In this document: one piece after another, positions 26,519-33,572 of the stretch
How the letters are laid out: every line of letters begins with the position of its first letter
Numbering within the stretch: the stretch's first letter is position 1
Assembly (NCBI RefSeq): GCF_000224515.1
Contig: NZ_AGAF01000217.1
Location: 1 to 33,898 of the forward strand
Direction of reading: 5' to 3'
DNA: 33,898 bases
Source of the DNA: Desulfosporosinus sp. OT
Lineage (GTDB): Bacteria; Bacillota; Desulfitobacteriia; Desulfitobacteriales; Desulfitobacteriaceae
The notes under the pieces: model-generated
What the model was told of the DNA's origin: nothing
Databases searched by the model: none
What the model saw: the letters and a program-made list of their open reading frames with translations, nothing else
Program-made: the position numbers and the translations under genes

Positions 26519-26745
26519 CCTCGGACCGCTATGCAGTAGTGCATACCCATGCCTTGCATCGGCAGCGCATTGCGCAGGTCCGGAAGGCAAAAGGTGGTTG
26601 TACCATTTCCGCCAAAGGTGGTGCCGATCAAGGTAAACAAATCTTGATTCGTGGCAATGTTCAGGGTTTGTCCCTCGCAAGGTATCCAGTTGAAAGGTGA
26701 GAAATCAAAGGCGAATAGTTCAATATCTCCCAAGAACGGATCCAT
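26284..26745 (-). pseudogene. Tail-collar (MdpB-like) gene with deletion
   Basis: The first 67 residues are a textbook phage tail-collar/microcystin-dependent protein: MDPFLGDIELFAFDFSPFNW, CEGQTLNIATNQDLF and GTTFGGNGTTTFCLPDLR. The glycine- and histidine-rich middle is missing, and the sequence jumps directly to the family's C-terminal strand YCIAVRGIYPSRN, where such proteins end. The frame instead reads on for about 70 codons into foreign sequence (the SMC-like relic). An intact homologue would be about 170 residues. GAGAGGTG precedes the ATG. These proteins appear both in prophage tails and in stand-alone bacterial operons; no other phage gene is nearby. Confidence 0.72.
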
Positions 26746-27042
26746 AATACACCTCTCTGTCTTATCTAATTCACTTTTAGGACAGGGCTGTTACATGTTT
26801 CAAAGTCTTTCTCCATTTGTTTATTATTTCCTGCCAAAATTACGGTATTTACTCAAAATATTCCACGAAGGAGGCCGGCCCCACCAAGCTTAGAAAATGG
26901 CCTCCTTTTGGATAGCGATGTGTCGACCAACGACCTCTCTGATCTGCCGCAAGCTTAGGTGGAGCGCCAAAAAAGCCATCATGCATATGAGGGCTTCTTA
27001 TCTCACTGGATATTACTGAAATAAGCCAGCTGAAGGTTTAGT
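26746..27042. other. Spacer with one hairpin
   Basis: No gene. AAGGAGGCC (26868-26876) and GGCCTCCTT (26899-26907) form a 9-bp stem followed on the plus strand by TTGG; no clear plus-strand gene feeds it. Confidence 0.4.
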
Positions 27043-27069
27043 TTAAAAAAAGGCCCCCGAAGGGGCCTT
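27043..27069 (-). terminator. Terminator with UUCG-type loop
   Basis: On the minus strand AAGGCCCC-TTCG-GGGGCCTT followed by TTTTTAAAC. It lies 58 bases past the stop of the muconolactone isomerase-like gene. Confidence 0.85.
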
Positions 27070-27126
27070 AAACTAGGGTGAGTATCTAGTGCTGAATTAA
27101 TTTTTTCCTATCTACACTTTTGGTGT

Positions 27127-27432
27127 TTATTCTACTTTTTGAGCTAACTTAACGGATTCCAAAGCACTTTCAATGCTGATTAAGGGAGTAATCTTTGTCT
27201 CGAGAAAAGGAAATACAGGAGATTGGGATATTAATGTATGGAGTTCCTCGACAGATTCAACATCCCAAATAACACAGCCACCTTTTCTACCAGCAAACAT
27301 CCCTTGTGCCAAAATCTTTCCCTGTTTCTGATAGTCTATAACTTTTTCCCACCCTTCTACCATTATTTCTTTGATCTGTTGAGGTGGGAATGGAGGTAAT
27401 TGTTTTAATTCACTTGTAACGAGAAATAGCAT
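27127..27432 (-). CDS. Muconolactone delta-isomerase-like protein
   Basis: 101 residues with the ferredoxin-like alpha/beta barrel pattern of the muconolactone isomerase/YCII-like superfamily: MLFLVTSELKQLPPFPPQQI, then KQGKILAQGMFAGRKGGCVI, WDVESVEEL and a final PLISIESALE. Members of this size are often annotated muconolactone isomerase, but in anaerobes without a catechol pathway the true activity is unknown. GAAGGGG precedes the ATG. Single-gene unit with its own terminator. Confidence 0.7.
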   Translation of the reverse strand: MLFLVTSELKQLPPFPPQQIKEIMVEGWEKVIDYQKQGKILAQGMFAGRKGGCVIWDVESVEELHTLISQSPVFPFLETKITPLISIESALESVKLAQKVE

Positions 27433-27548
27433 GGTTACCCCTTCTTTCCATAATTATTTGGCTGTTCGATTGAGACAACTGCCTTATCTACTTCACCCTA
27501 GTTTAAAAAATTCGAATTGATGGACTGGAAATTCCCAGCTTCAACCCG

Positions 27549-27597
27549 AAACAAAGAAAAAGAGCAACCGACCTCTTATAAGGCCCATTGCTCTTTT
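27549..27597 (-). terminator. Hairpin terminator upstream of the isomerase-like gene
   Basis: AAAAGAGCAA (27558-27567) pairs with TTGCTCTTTT (27588-27597). On the minus strand the exit is TTTTTCTTTG. It is the second of two tandem stops after the merR-like gene. Confidence 0.6.
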
Positions 27598-27628
27598 CAT
27601 CTATTTCGGATGGAATTTTTTAATCTAA

Positions 27629-27658
27629 TAATAAAAGAATCGGCTGGATACCGATTCT
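27629..27658 (-). terminator. Terminator after the merR-like gene
   Basis: AGAATCGG (27636-27643) pairs with CCGATTCT (27651-27658), 8 bp with a 7-base loop. On the minus strand TTTATTATTAG follows. Confidence 0.7.
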
Positions 27659-27764
27659 AATTATACTTTATTGCCTTTGAAGTTTTTTTATTTATTAGCC
27701 GTATAATATCTTTAAATCAAAATATTGTCAATAGAAATTTAACACCCTTTCAACTTTCTGTAAA

Positions 27765-28415
27765 TCAATTAAAAATATCGTCCAATAAATCCAGGCCTGC
27801 CAGTATCTGGATGATTTCCAATGGAGCGAGCATTACCAGGATAGTTTTCGGATCCTGGCCGAGTTTTGGAAAGAACATCCCGAAGAGTATGAAATAGCCT
27901 TGGATTATGGAGCACGGTGTGCCAAGTTAGCGTCCCTGTCCGAATGCCATATAATTTTTGATGCTGGTTATAAATTTCCGGGCAGGTTTGCGCATATTTA
28001 TTAATTTGATCCGCGTCCAGAATTGCCGCCATCTTTTGAAAAGTAGGGGATTCAAAAGAATCTTGGTCAAGGTGTACCGTACCCTGGTTCAGCAGTTTGT
28101 CAATCTTCGCTATGCGCTCTTCAATGTTTTTCTTATCAAGCGTGAGCTCACTTCGCAGCAACTGCAACACTTCCTGCAGGCTTGCATTATTGTTAAATCA
28201 CCCAGTATCTCTTTGATGCCTTTGAGATCCAGCCCCAGAGATTTTAAATGTTTGATTAAGCGTATACGATTCAACTCTGCCGGCCCGTATAGACGGTATC
28301 CCGCGGTGGTGCACTCCGGTTTAGGCAGCAAGCCTATCTTATGGTAATATCTGACGGTTTTAAGGGTGCTTCCGGTTAATTTAACGAAATCGCCGATCTT
28401 CATCCGCTTCTCCAT
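27765..28415 (-). pseudogene. MerR-family regulator, frameshifted and partly inverted
   Basis: From the ATG at 28415 the N-terminus is a clear MerR helix-turn-helix: MKIGDFVKLTGSTLKTVRYY, then AGYRLYGPAELNRI. Near 28178 the frame breaks, and the sequence continues one frame over as SLQEVLQLLRSELTLDKKNI through QHQKLYGI (about 27955). The expected continuation is then found on the opposite strand: plus 27804-27943 reads YLDDFQWSEHYQDSFRILAE, FWKEHPEEYEIALDYGARC and AKLASLSE. After that the minus strand resumes to a stop near 27765 (LDLLDDIFN). So the gene carries a frameshift plus an inverted segment of about 140-150 bp. The promoter still has the MerR-type 19-bp spacer. Confidence 0.72.
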
Positions 28416-28437
28416 TGCCATACCACCTTTTAAGTAA

Positions 28438-28468
28438 AGTATAAGCCAGGCCCCAAGGGCCGAGTCAA
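28438..28468 (-). promoter_or_regulatory. MerR-type promoter with 19-bp spacer
   Basis: On the minus strand TTGACT (-35, 28468-28463) and TATACT (-10, 28443-28438) are separated by 19 bases containing the inverted repeat GGCCC-TTG-GGGCC. An over-long spacer with a central dyad is the hallmark of MerR-controlled promoters, implying autoregulation before the gene was broken. Confidence 0.7.
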
Positions 28469-28555
28469 CTTTATTTTTGAGAGCATAGATTAAGCTAGCC
28501 CTAAAGAAATTACTCCCACATACTGAAAAATGCATAATAAAATAAGATCACGAAT

Positions 28556-28581
28556 CAAAAACGGACCCCTTGCGAGGTCCC
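28556..28581 (-). terminator. Terminator of the lipoprotein operon
   Basis: On the minus strand GGGACC...GGTCC followed by GTTTTTGATT. It follows the small membrane peptides at 28639-28861 and precedes the merR-like promoter. Confidence 0.65.
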
Positions 28582-28638
28582 TTTAATGTTTTCTTATTGT
28601 TTTTTCTCCAACTCCATGAGATGTGACTGATAAAGAAC

Positions 28639-28791
28639 TTATTTCTTGGTATTTTCATATACACCCCACAAAGTGTAGCCACTGCACAGGAAAAGGCCAC
28701 CGGCAATATAAGCTGCATAGGCAGCTTGGGTACTTGCCAGCGACTTAGCGTTGCTTTCGGCCCGGTTAATTACCGTAGAAGCCTTGACCAA
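28639..28791 (-). CDS. Possible 50-residue membrane peptide
   Basis: From a TTG at 28791 the frame reads VKASTVINRAESNAKSLAST, then QAAYAAYIAGGLFLCSGYTL and WGVYENTKK before a stop at 28639. It has one hydrophobic helix and a protein-like composition, but no ribosome binding site. It overlaps the end of the preceding small gene in another frame, so it may be translationally coupled, or may be a frameshifted remnant. A terminator follows. Confidence 0.35.
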   Translation of the reverse strand: MVKASTVINRAESNAKSLASTQAAYAAYIAGGLFLCSGYTLWGVYENTKK

Positions 28792-28861
28792 TGCTCTGTC
28801 GGATTAGAACGACTAAAGTCGCAAACGCCACGGCAAACATCAATGCCTGGTACGTACTCAT
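28766..28861 (-). CDS. Small holin-like membrane peptide
   Basis: 31 residues: MSTYQALMFAVAFATLVVLI plus a short polar tail. The MSxYxALMxxxAFAxLV pattern is that of the very small putative holin-like toxin family (Hol_Tox) of Firmicutes. It starts 20 bases after the stop of the PD40 lipoprotein gene, so it is likely co-transcribed. The ribosome binding site is weak. Confidence 0.45.
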   Translation of the reverse strand: MSTYQALMFAVAFATLVVLIRQSIGQGFYGN

Positions 28862-28881
28862 AAGACGATAGTTGCTCTTTT

Positions 28882-30270
28882 TTACGGTTGAAACCAGGCA
28901 AAGTCATTGTGCCAAATATAACCGTAGAAACCAAACGGGTCTTTTTCCCATTCCGGAAAAGGTCCTAAAATTTTGCGAGGATTGTTATCGTCAGCGCCAA
29001 TCATCCATAGCGAGTTGTCTTGAACATACATAATCTGAGTTCCGTCTTTGGACCACTCCGGCTGGTATATGCCCGTACCTGCAGCCTTTAAAGGATGGGC
29101 ACCAGAGCCGTCAGGATTCTCGATCCACAAGGTCCGCGTAGCTATCCAGTCCGAAAGTTTGTCGGAATCACTGAATCCCCAAGTATCATTGCCCAGGTTT
29201 TGGGCAGCAATAAAAGCAATTTTACTGCCATCCGGAGATGGCGCAGGATCAATTGCCACGGCTCCCATGGGACTGGCCAGGTTCCTGATGTTTCCCGTCG
29301 CAGGATCGCAAATTACCAGGCTTTTCTCAAACCAAACAGGACGATTTCCCCCAGCTACCATCAGCAACTGCCCCTGAGGCAAAAAAGAAAGCCAATTCCG
29401 GTACCCCAGTCCATAAGTTATTGCTTTCGGTTGAGAGTCACCAAGCTTAAGACTTTGTAATTCCAAGCCGTCAGCCGCCAAAGAAGCCGAATAGGAAGGG
29501 TCCAGCGAGTACAGCAATCCCGTGCCGTCGGGCCACCAAGCCGCCACAATAATTCCTGTATCTGCGGGAGCTTTCAACTGTTGGGTTGGTCGACCGTTTT
29601 CTAGATTATAGGTATAAAGAATATCCTGACGATCTTGAGGATTATTTGAATCCTGAGTTGGAGCCGATCCGCTATTGCAAGCTAAGGCTTTACCGTCAGG
29701 AGACCAACAAGCGTAACCGGAATATTTCCCGATACCTGGTATTTGATACGGGTTTCCTTCCACCGGAACCACCCAAATTCCGTCCCGACCCTCTGCTACC
29801 AGAACATTTGCGGTGGGTGACCAGGAAATATTAGGTACGTTAGGCAATTCAGGAAGGCCCTGAACCTGATGGGCTTGCTGTCCATCCCTGCGAATAAGCC
29901 AAAGCTGTCCGTTATTTTCGTCCTGTCCACTGGAAAATATAAACGCTATCCATTGGCCATCGAAAGACCAAACCGGATAATAGGCCTTGCCGGAATTTGT
30001 AAGCTGTTTCTGCTCACCGGTTTCACCGTAAAGTAGATATAGTAAACCTTTCTGGGTGAAAGCCAGATCACCTCTATTCTTGGCGTCGACCATTTGAACA
30101 GACGTCAGGGCACTCTTCTCCTTATTGAGGGGAGCTGAACTCATACCGTCCGGGCCACCGCTCGCCGTAGTTTGCTGAGTTTGTCCACAACCGGCAAGCC
30201 CCGTCAGCAAAGAAACGAAAACAATGAAAACGAAACCAATAAAAACTACATGCTTATCCTTGAAACGCAT
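28882..30270 (-). CDS. TolB-like (PD40 beta-propeller) lipoprotein
   Basis: 462 residues. A lipoprotein signal peptide ends in the lipobox LAGC (Cys at about 28), followed by a Gln/Thr/Ser-rich linker. From about 60 the protein is a six-bladed propeller of WD40-like PD40 repeats, for example YYPVWSFDGQWIAFI, APSPDGSKIAFIAAQN and QPEWSKDGTQIMYV. It should sit on the outer face of the membrane as a protein-interaction or ligand-binding propeller; the partner is unknown. AAAAGGTGATT precedes the ATG. It lies 59 bases after the DUF3888-like gene and 20 bases before the small membrane peptide, forming one operon. Confidence 0.85.
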   Translation of the reverse strand: MRFKDKHVVFIGFVFIVFVSLLTGLAGCGQTQQTTASGGPDGMSSAPLNKEKSALTSVQMVDAKNRGDLAFTQKGLLYLLYGETGEQKQLTNSGKAYYPVWSFDGQWIAFIFSSGQDENNGQLWLIRRDGQQAHQVQGLPELPNVPNISWSPTANVLVAEGRDGIWVVPVEGNPYQIPGIGKYSGYACWSPDGKALACNSGSAPTQDSNNPQDRQDILYTYNLENGRPTQQLKAPADTGIIVAAWWPDGTGLLYSLDPSYSASLAADGLELQSLKLGDSQPKAITYGLGYRNWLSFLPQGQLLMVAGGNRPVWFEKSLVICDPATGNIRNLASPMGAVAIDPAPSPDGSKIAFIAAQNLGNDTWGFSDSDKLSDWIATRTLWIENPDGSGAHPLKAAGTGIYQPEWSKDGTQIMYVQDNSLWMIGADDNNPRKILGPFPEWEKDPFGFYGYIWHNDFAWFQP

Positions 30271-30329
30271 TACGAATCACCTTTTCTCTTGTTTCTTTTT
30301 CAATCATTGATATTCCGTCCTGCTGCAGG

Positions 30330-30827
30330 TCAGTTAATCTTCTTAATTACACCTTTGTAATTTGGAGGCAAACTATCATAATAACTTTTGACATGCTCAA
30401 ATTTTTCGACCTTGACTTCTCCTTCACCAGAGCCCACACGAATTGTAAGCTGATCAACCCCAACGTCAAGATGCGGACCGATGTATGACTTTACTTGAAG
30501 TTTCAGCGCAAATAAAAAAGAACGATATCCCATAGGTCTTTCGACCTCGATGATTTCAATCGAATCAGGTGAATAATTGGGGGATGTAGTTAAATATTGT
30601 TTATAGTAGTCATTAATTGCTGTTTGGATATAGGGGGCAAGAAGTGTAACGAATATATCCTGGTAAATTTCCTCTTGGGAATGCTCAAGTGCCTTATCGG
30701 TACTCTCAGAAGAAATTGATATCTTACTAATCGGCACATTAACAGCTTCAGTCTTTCTATTACATCCAGTTGTGTTAATGACAAGCAAACTGCAGATTAC
30801 GCCTAGATAAATCACCTTTTTTCTCAT
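30330..30827 (-). CDS. DUF3888-like lipoprotein
   Basis: About 165 residues from the ATG at 30827; alternative ATGs are at 30839 and 30851, and AGGA lies closest to the chosen one. KKVIYLGVICSLLVINTTGC is a lipoprotein signal with the modified Cys at its end. The mature part has the DUF3888 pattern: SQEEIYQDIFVTLLAPYI, INDYY, GPHLDVGVDQLTI and YDSLPPNYKGVI. Function unknown. First gene of the operon with the PD40 lipoprotein. Confidence 0.7.
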   Translation of the reverse strand: MRKKVIYLGVICSLLVINTTGCNRKTEAVNVPISKISISSESTDKALEHSQEEIYQDIFVTLLAPYIQTAINDYYKQYLTTSPNYSPDSIEIIEVERPMGYRSFLFALKLQVKSYIGPHLDVGVDQLTIRVGSGEGEVKVEKFEHVKSYYDSLPPNYKGVIKKIN

Positions 30828-30851
30828 GTTCCTATTCATCCCCTCAGTCAT

Positions 30852-31162
30852 AGAAAATCATTTATTCAGATTTCCACACACTCTTATACTATCCTAACTT
30901 TCAAAATACATAGTTACAAAATAGTTAATTTATTGATATCAATCATACCAATCCAATTTGTTATATAAGCAAGGGAAACTCCTTATCCATCAACCCAATC
31001 TCTAAATTCAACCAGTATATCTTCATCCCTACCCCCTCAGCCAATCTTCAAAAGGGGGCCTTCCTTTTGGAGGAACTTCAAATTATTAACTTAACGGGTA
31101 TATAGATAATGCGACGCGGATCAGTCAGCAAAAAAATTGGGTCCTATAAAAAAGGTTATGGC
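30852..31162. other. Spacer, one minor hairpin
   Basis: No gene. CAAAAGG/CCTTTTG at 31049-31069 may form a small hairpin. Confidence 0.4.
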
Positions 31163-31202
31163 AAGAGTACCAGCGTTTATCAAAAGGAACGCTGGTACTC
31201 TT
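31163..31202. terminator. 15-bp perfect stem after the dapF-like gene
   Basis: AAGAGTACCAGCGTT (31163-31177) pairs perfectly with AACGCTGGTACTCTT (31188-31202) around a 10-base loop. No U-tract follows on the minus strand, so termination is uncertain; it may be an mRNA 3'-end stabiliser. Confidence 0.5.
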
Positions 31203-31244
31203 ATTGAACTAGTAAATCCTAGGTGTCATATGACGTAACAGCCT

Positions 31245-32096
31245 TTACCCCAAACGATGCCATAATTCTTCTGAAAATGTACCACTTGCGACACTCGAAA
31301 CCGAACCGGTCATATGAACATGTCCGTCAGGATTAATTTTTATTTCAATGACTCCACCGGGCATGTGCACCTTCACCTGATTATCAACTAAACCTAACTT
31401 GTATGCAGCGCTTGCTGCCGCACAGCTACTACTGCCAGATGCCAAAGTATAACCAGCTCCACGTTCCCAAATCTCAATTTCGATATTCTTTCTATCAATA
31501 ATATTCATCAACTGAATATTTATCCTATTTGGGAACAGCGGGTGGTTTTCAATAACTGGCCCCAATTCTTTAGCTAGCTTCTCTGAAATTATATCCATGG
31601 GTAACACGCAGTGTGGGTTACCTATCTAAAGACATGTAATCCTGAACGAACCCTTATCCAATTCTAAGACTTCATCTACAACCTCGCGGGATAGCCCTGC
31701 CACAGGAATGGATTCACTCAAAAAGGTAACGGTTCCCATGTCTACTCTAATCAATTCACCTTTTCCGTCTAGTATAGTAACAAGTACCTCCCCTCCCAAG
31801 GTGTCCAAAGTGAAACTGTTCGTATTGATATAGCCCTGATCAAAAAGATACCTTGAAAAGATCCGAATCCCGTTTCCACTTTTTTCAGCTTCACTACCGT
31901 CGGGATTTAAAATCCTTAGCTTTATGCCACCGCCATCAAAGATAGGGCCAAACAAAATTCCGTCTGATCCCAATCCAAAATTTCGATGACAAATCAGTTG
32001 GATATTTTCCTTAGTTAGATTGAGCTTAGTTCTATTAGGATCGATAACTATATAGTCGTTGCCCAACGCATGATATTTGAAATAATCTACTTTCAC
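31245..32096 (-). pseudogene. DapF-like epimerase with in-frame amber codon
   Basis: One continuous frame of 283 sense-position codons, the normal DapF length, interrupted only by TAG at 31626-31628 (codon 157). Across it the text reads SFRITCL-stop-IGNPHCVLP, where DapF proteins have TCVSMGNPHCV, so the TAG replaces a Ser. Most fold motifs are kept: KYHALGNDYIV (7-17), GLGSDG, NPDGSEAEKSGNGIR and ERGAGYTLASGSSS. But both catalytic cysteines of true diaminopimelate epimerase are Ser: Ser73 (KSGNG, normally MCGNG) and Ser220 (ASGSS, normally ACGTG). It therefore belongs to a DapF-like branch that probably has another activity. Start is a GTG with GAGGGG seven bases upstream. Most likely a recent nonsense mutant; amber recoding is the alternative. 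Confidence 0.8.
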
Positions 32097-32142
32097 GTAT
32101 TAACCCCTCTATACCAGTATAGCTCATATTCAGTATCTGTTT

Positions 32143-32682
32143 TTACCAATTTTCATAATGTATTAGTTCTTTAAGTGTCTTTTGGGGACGTTCTTTTGGT
32201 GTTTCATTTGCATAACCAAGAGTGATAATACCAACTACATATTTATCTGCAGGTATATTTAAAATTGGTCTGATTTCTTCTTGGGTAAACCATGCAACGC
32301 AACAAGTACCTAATCCTAAGTTGTCAGCTTCAAGTAGTATATGTCCTATAGAAATTGATGTATCTCTGATTATCTGTTTAAGTTCTTCTTGTGGACTATT
32401 TTCATTTAACGATACATCTACATTTTCTTTTATTCTGCAACGTATATCTGCTACACAAACAATAAAAACTGGAGCAGAAAGCATCCATTTTTGGTTATGA
32501 GATACTTCAGCTAATCTTTGTCTACTTAATTCCGACTTTACTACAATGAAACGCCAGGGCTGTGTGTTACTCCCTGATGGAGCAAGTATGGCACTCTCAA
32601 GTAACTGAATTATTTTTTCATCTTCAACTGGTTTGTCAATATATTTTCTTATACTTCTACGCATTTTAATCTCTTTAATCAT
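32143..32682 (-). CDS. Nitroreductase-family flavoprotein
   Basis: 179 residues from the ATG at 32682, eight bases after AGGAAGG; an in-frame TTG at 32700 overlaps that site. FMN-binding motifs of the family are the N-terminal RRSIRKYIDKPV (basic phosphate-contacting residues), SAILAPSGSNTQPWRFIVV, and the C-terminal GLGTCCVAWF and GYANETPKERPQK. Such dimeric enzymes reduce nitro groups, quinones or flavins with NAD(P)H; the natural substrate is not evident. It lies 46 bases upstream of the dapF-like gene on the same strand and may share its transcript. Confidence 0.88.
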   Translation of the reverse strand: MIKEIKMRRSIRKYIDKPVEDEKIIQLLESAILAPSGSNTQPWRFIVVKSELSRQRLAEVSHNQKWMLSAPVFIVCVADIRCRIKENVDVSLNENSPQEELKQIIRDTSISIGHILLEADNLGLGTCCVAWFTQEEIRPILNIPADKYVVGIITLGYANETPKERPQKTLKELIHYENW

Positions 32683-32834
32683 AATATTAACCTTCCTCAA
32701 ACTTTATTTATTGACACATCTAAAGTTCGCCAGCAATAAACAATTACCTTTATTTTACCCTTTTGGTCCTATAATTTGTGTTATGCAAAGCCCCCCTGCC
32801 TTAAGCCGACCACCAACTGACTGTAATTCCGCGA

Positions 32835-33572
32835 TTAGGGAGATAATGTCATTTCCAAGGGCGGCGCGCTAGCGGCCACCTGCAACAACCCATCCAAGTC
32901 AAGATATTTCAACGCCATGCGGCCTATTTCTTCCATCGTCTGGTCCAAATCTTTTCGTTCATCGGCCGGAATCAACCCCAAATGCTGGTCGGGGATGTTT
33001 AACAGGACTCCCTTTGGTATCGCCCCTAATACCGGCAAGCCACAATATTGTTCAATCGCAGACCTCATCATATTTTCGTGACGGGGACGGGCAGCCACCC
33101 TGTTTAAAATTACACCGGCCAGCCGGATATCCGGGTCAAAGCGCATAAAGCCCATCACCATGGCAGCCACACTACGAGTTATGCGCGTGGTATCCACCAC
33201 CAGTATCACTGGCGCTTGTATTGCTTTGGCTACTTCGGCCATACTGCCGTTGCCCGCCAGGTCCACGCCGTCATATAGGCCATCTACCCCCTCGACGATC
33301 CCAAGACCGACGCTGACGGCATGCCGGATAAAGGATTGCAGTATCACTTCCCGGGACATGAGAAAACTATCCAAGTTACAGTAGGGACGCCCGGTCGCCC
33401 TAGCCAACCAGCCGAGATCAATAAAATCCGGTCCCTTTTTATAGAGTTGCACTTTCAATCCCCGGGTGCTTACCAGGGCTGCCAGCAGTCCCATGGTTAC
33501 CGGGCTCTTACCTGAACGACCTTTAGGAGAGCCAATGACCAAGCGCGATATGTGTACTGTCTTCTGCTGCAT
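32835..33572 (-). CDS. CbiA/CobB/DsrN-type amidase, N-terminal half only
   Basis: 245 residues matching the ATP-binding half of cobyrinate a,c-diamide synthase and siroheme amidase (DsrN). It has a P-loop GSPKGRSGKS (14-23), YKKGPDFIDLGWLARATGRP (44-63), IVEGVDGLYDGVDLAG and APVILVVDTTRITRSVAAMV. Full enzymes are about 450 residues with a C-terminal class I glutamine amidotransferase carrying a catalytic Cys. Here the protein stops soon after LQVAASAPPL, so no glutamine-derived ammonia channel is possible. Just beyond, another frame (32850-32755) reads DIISLIAELQSVGGRLKAGG, apparently from a different gene, so a deletion may have removed the C-terminal half. Either a truncated gene or an ammonia-dependent variant; I favour truncation. 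Confidence 0.75.
   Translation of the reverse strand: MQQKTVHISRLVIGSPKGRSGKSPVTMGLLAALVSTRGLKVQLYKKGPDFIDLGWLARATGRPYCNLDSFLMSREVILQSFIRHAVSVGLGIVEGVDGLYDGVDLAGNGSMAEVAKAIQAPVILVVDTTRITRSVAAMVMGFMRFDPDIRLAGVILNRVAARPRHENMMRSAIEQYCGLPVLGAIPKGVLLNIPDQHLGLIPADERKDLDQTMEEIGRMALKYLDLDGLLQVAASAPPLEMTLSP

Noticed and set aside
26284-26745. Prophage remnant suggested by the tail-collar fragment
   Set aside because: No other phage gene, integrase or attachment site is nearby, and collar-type proteins also occur outside phages.
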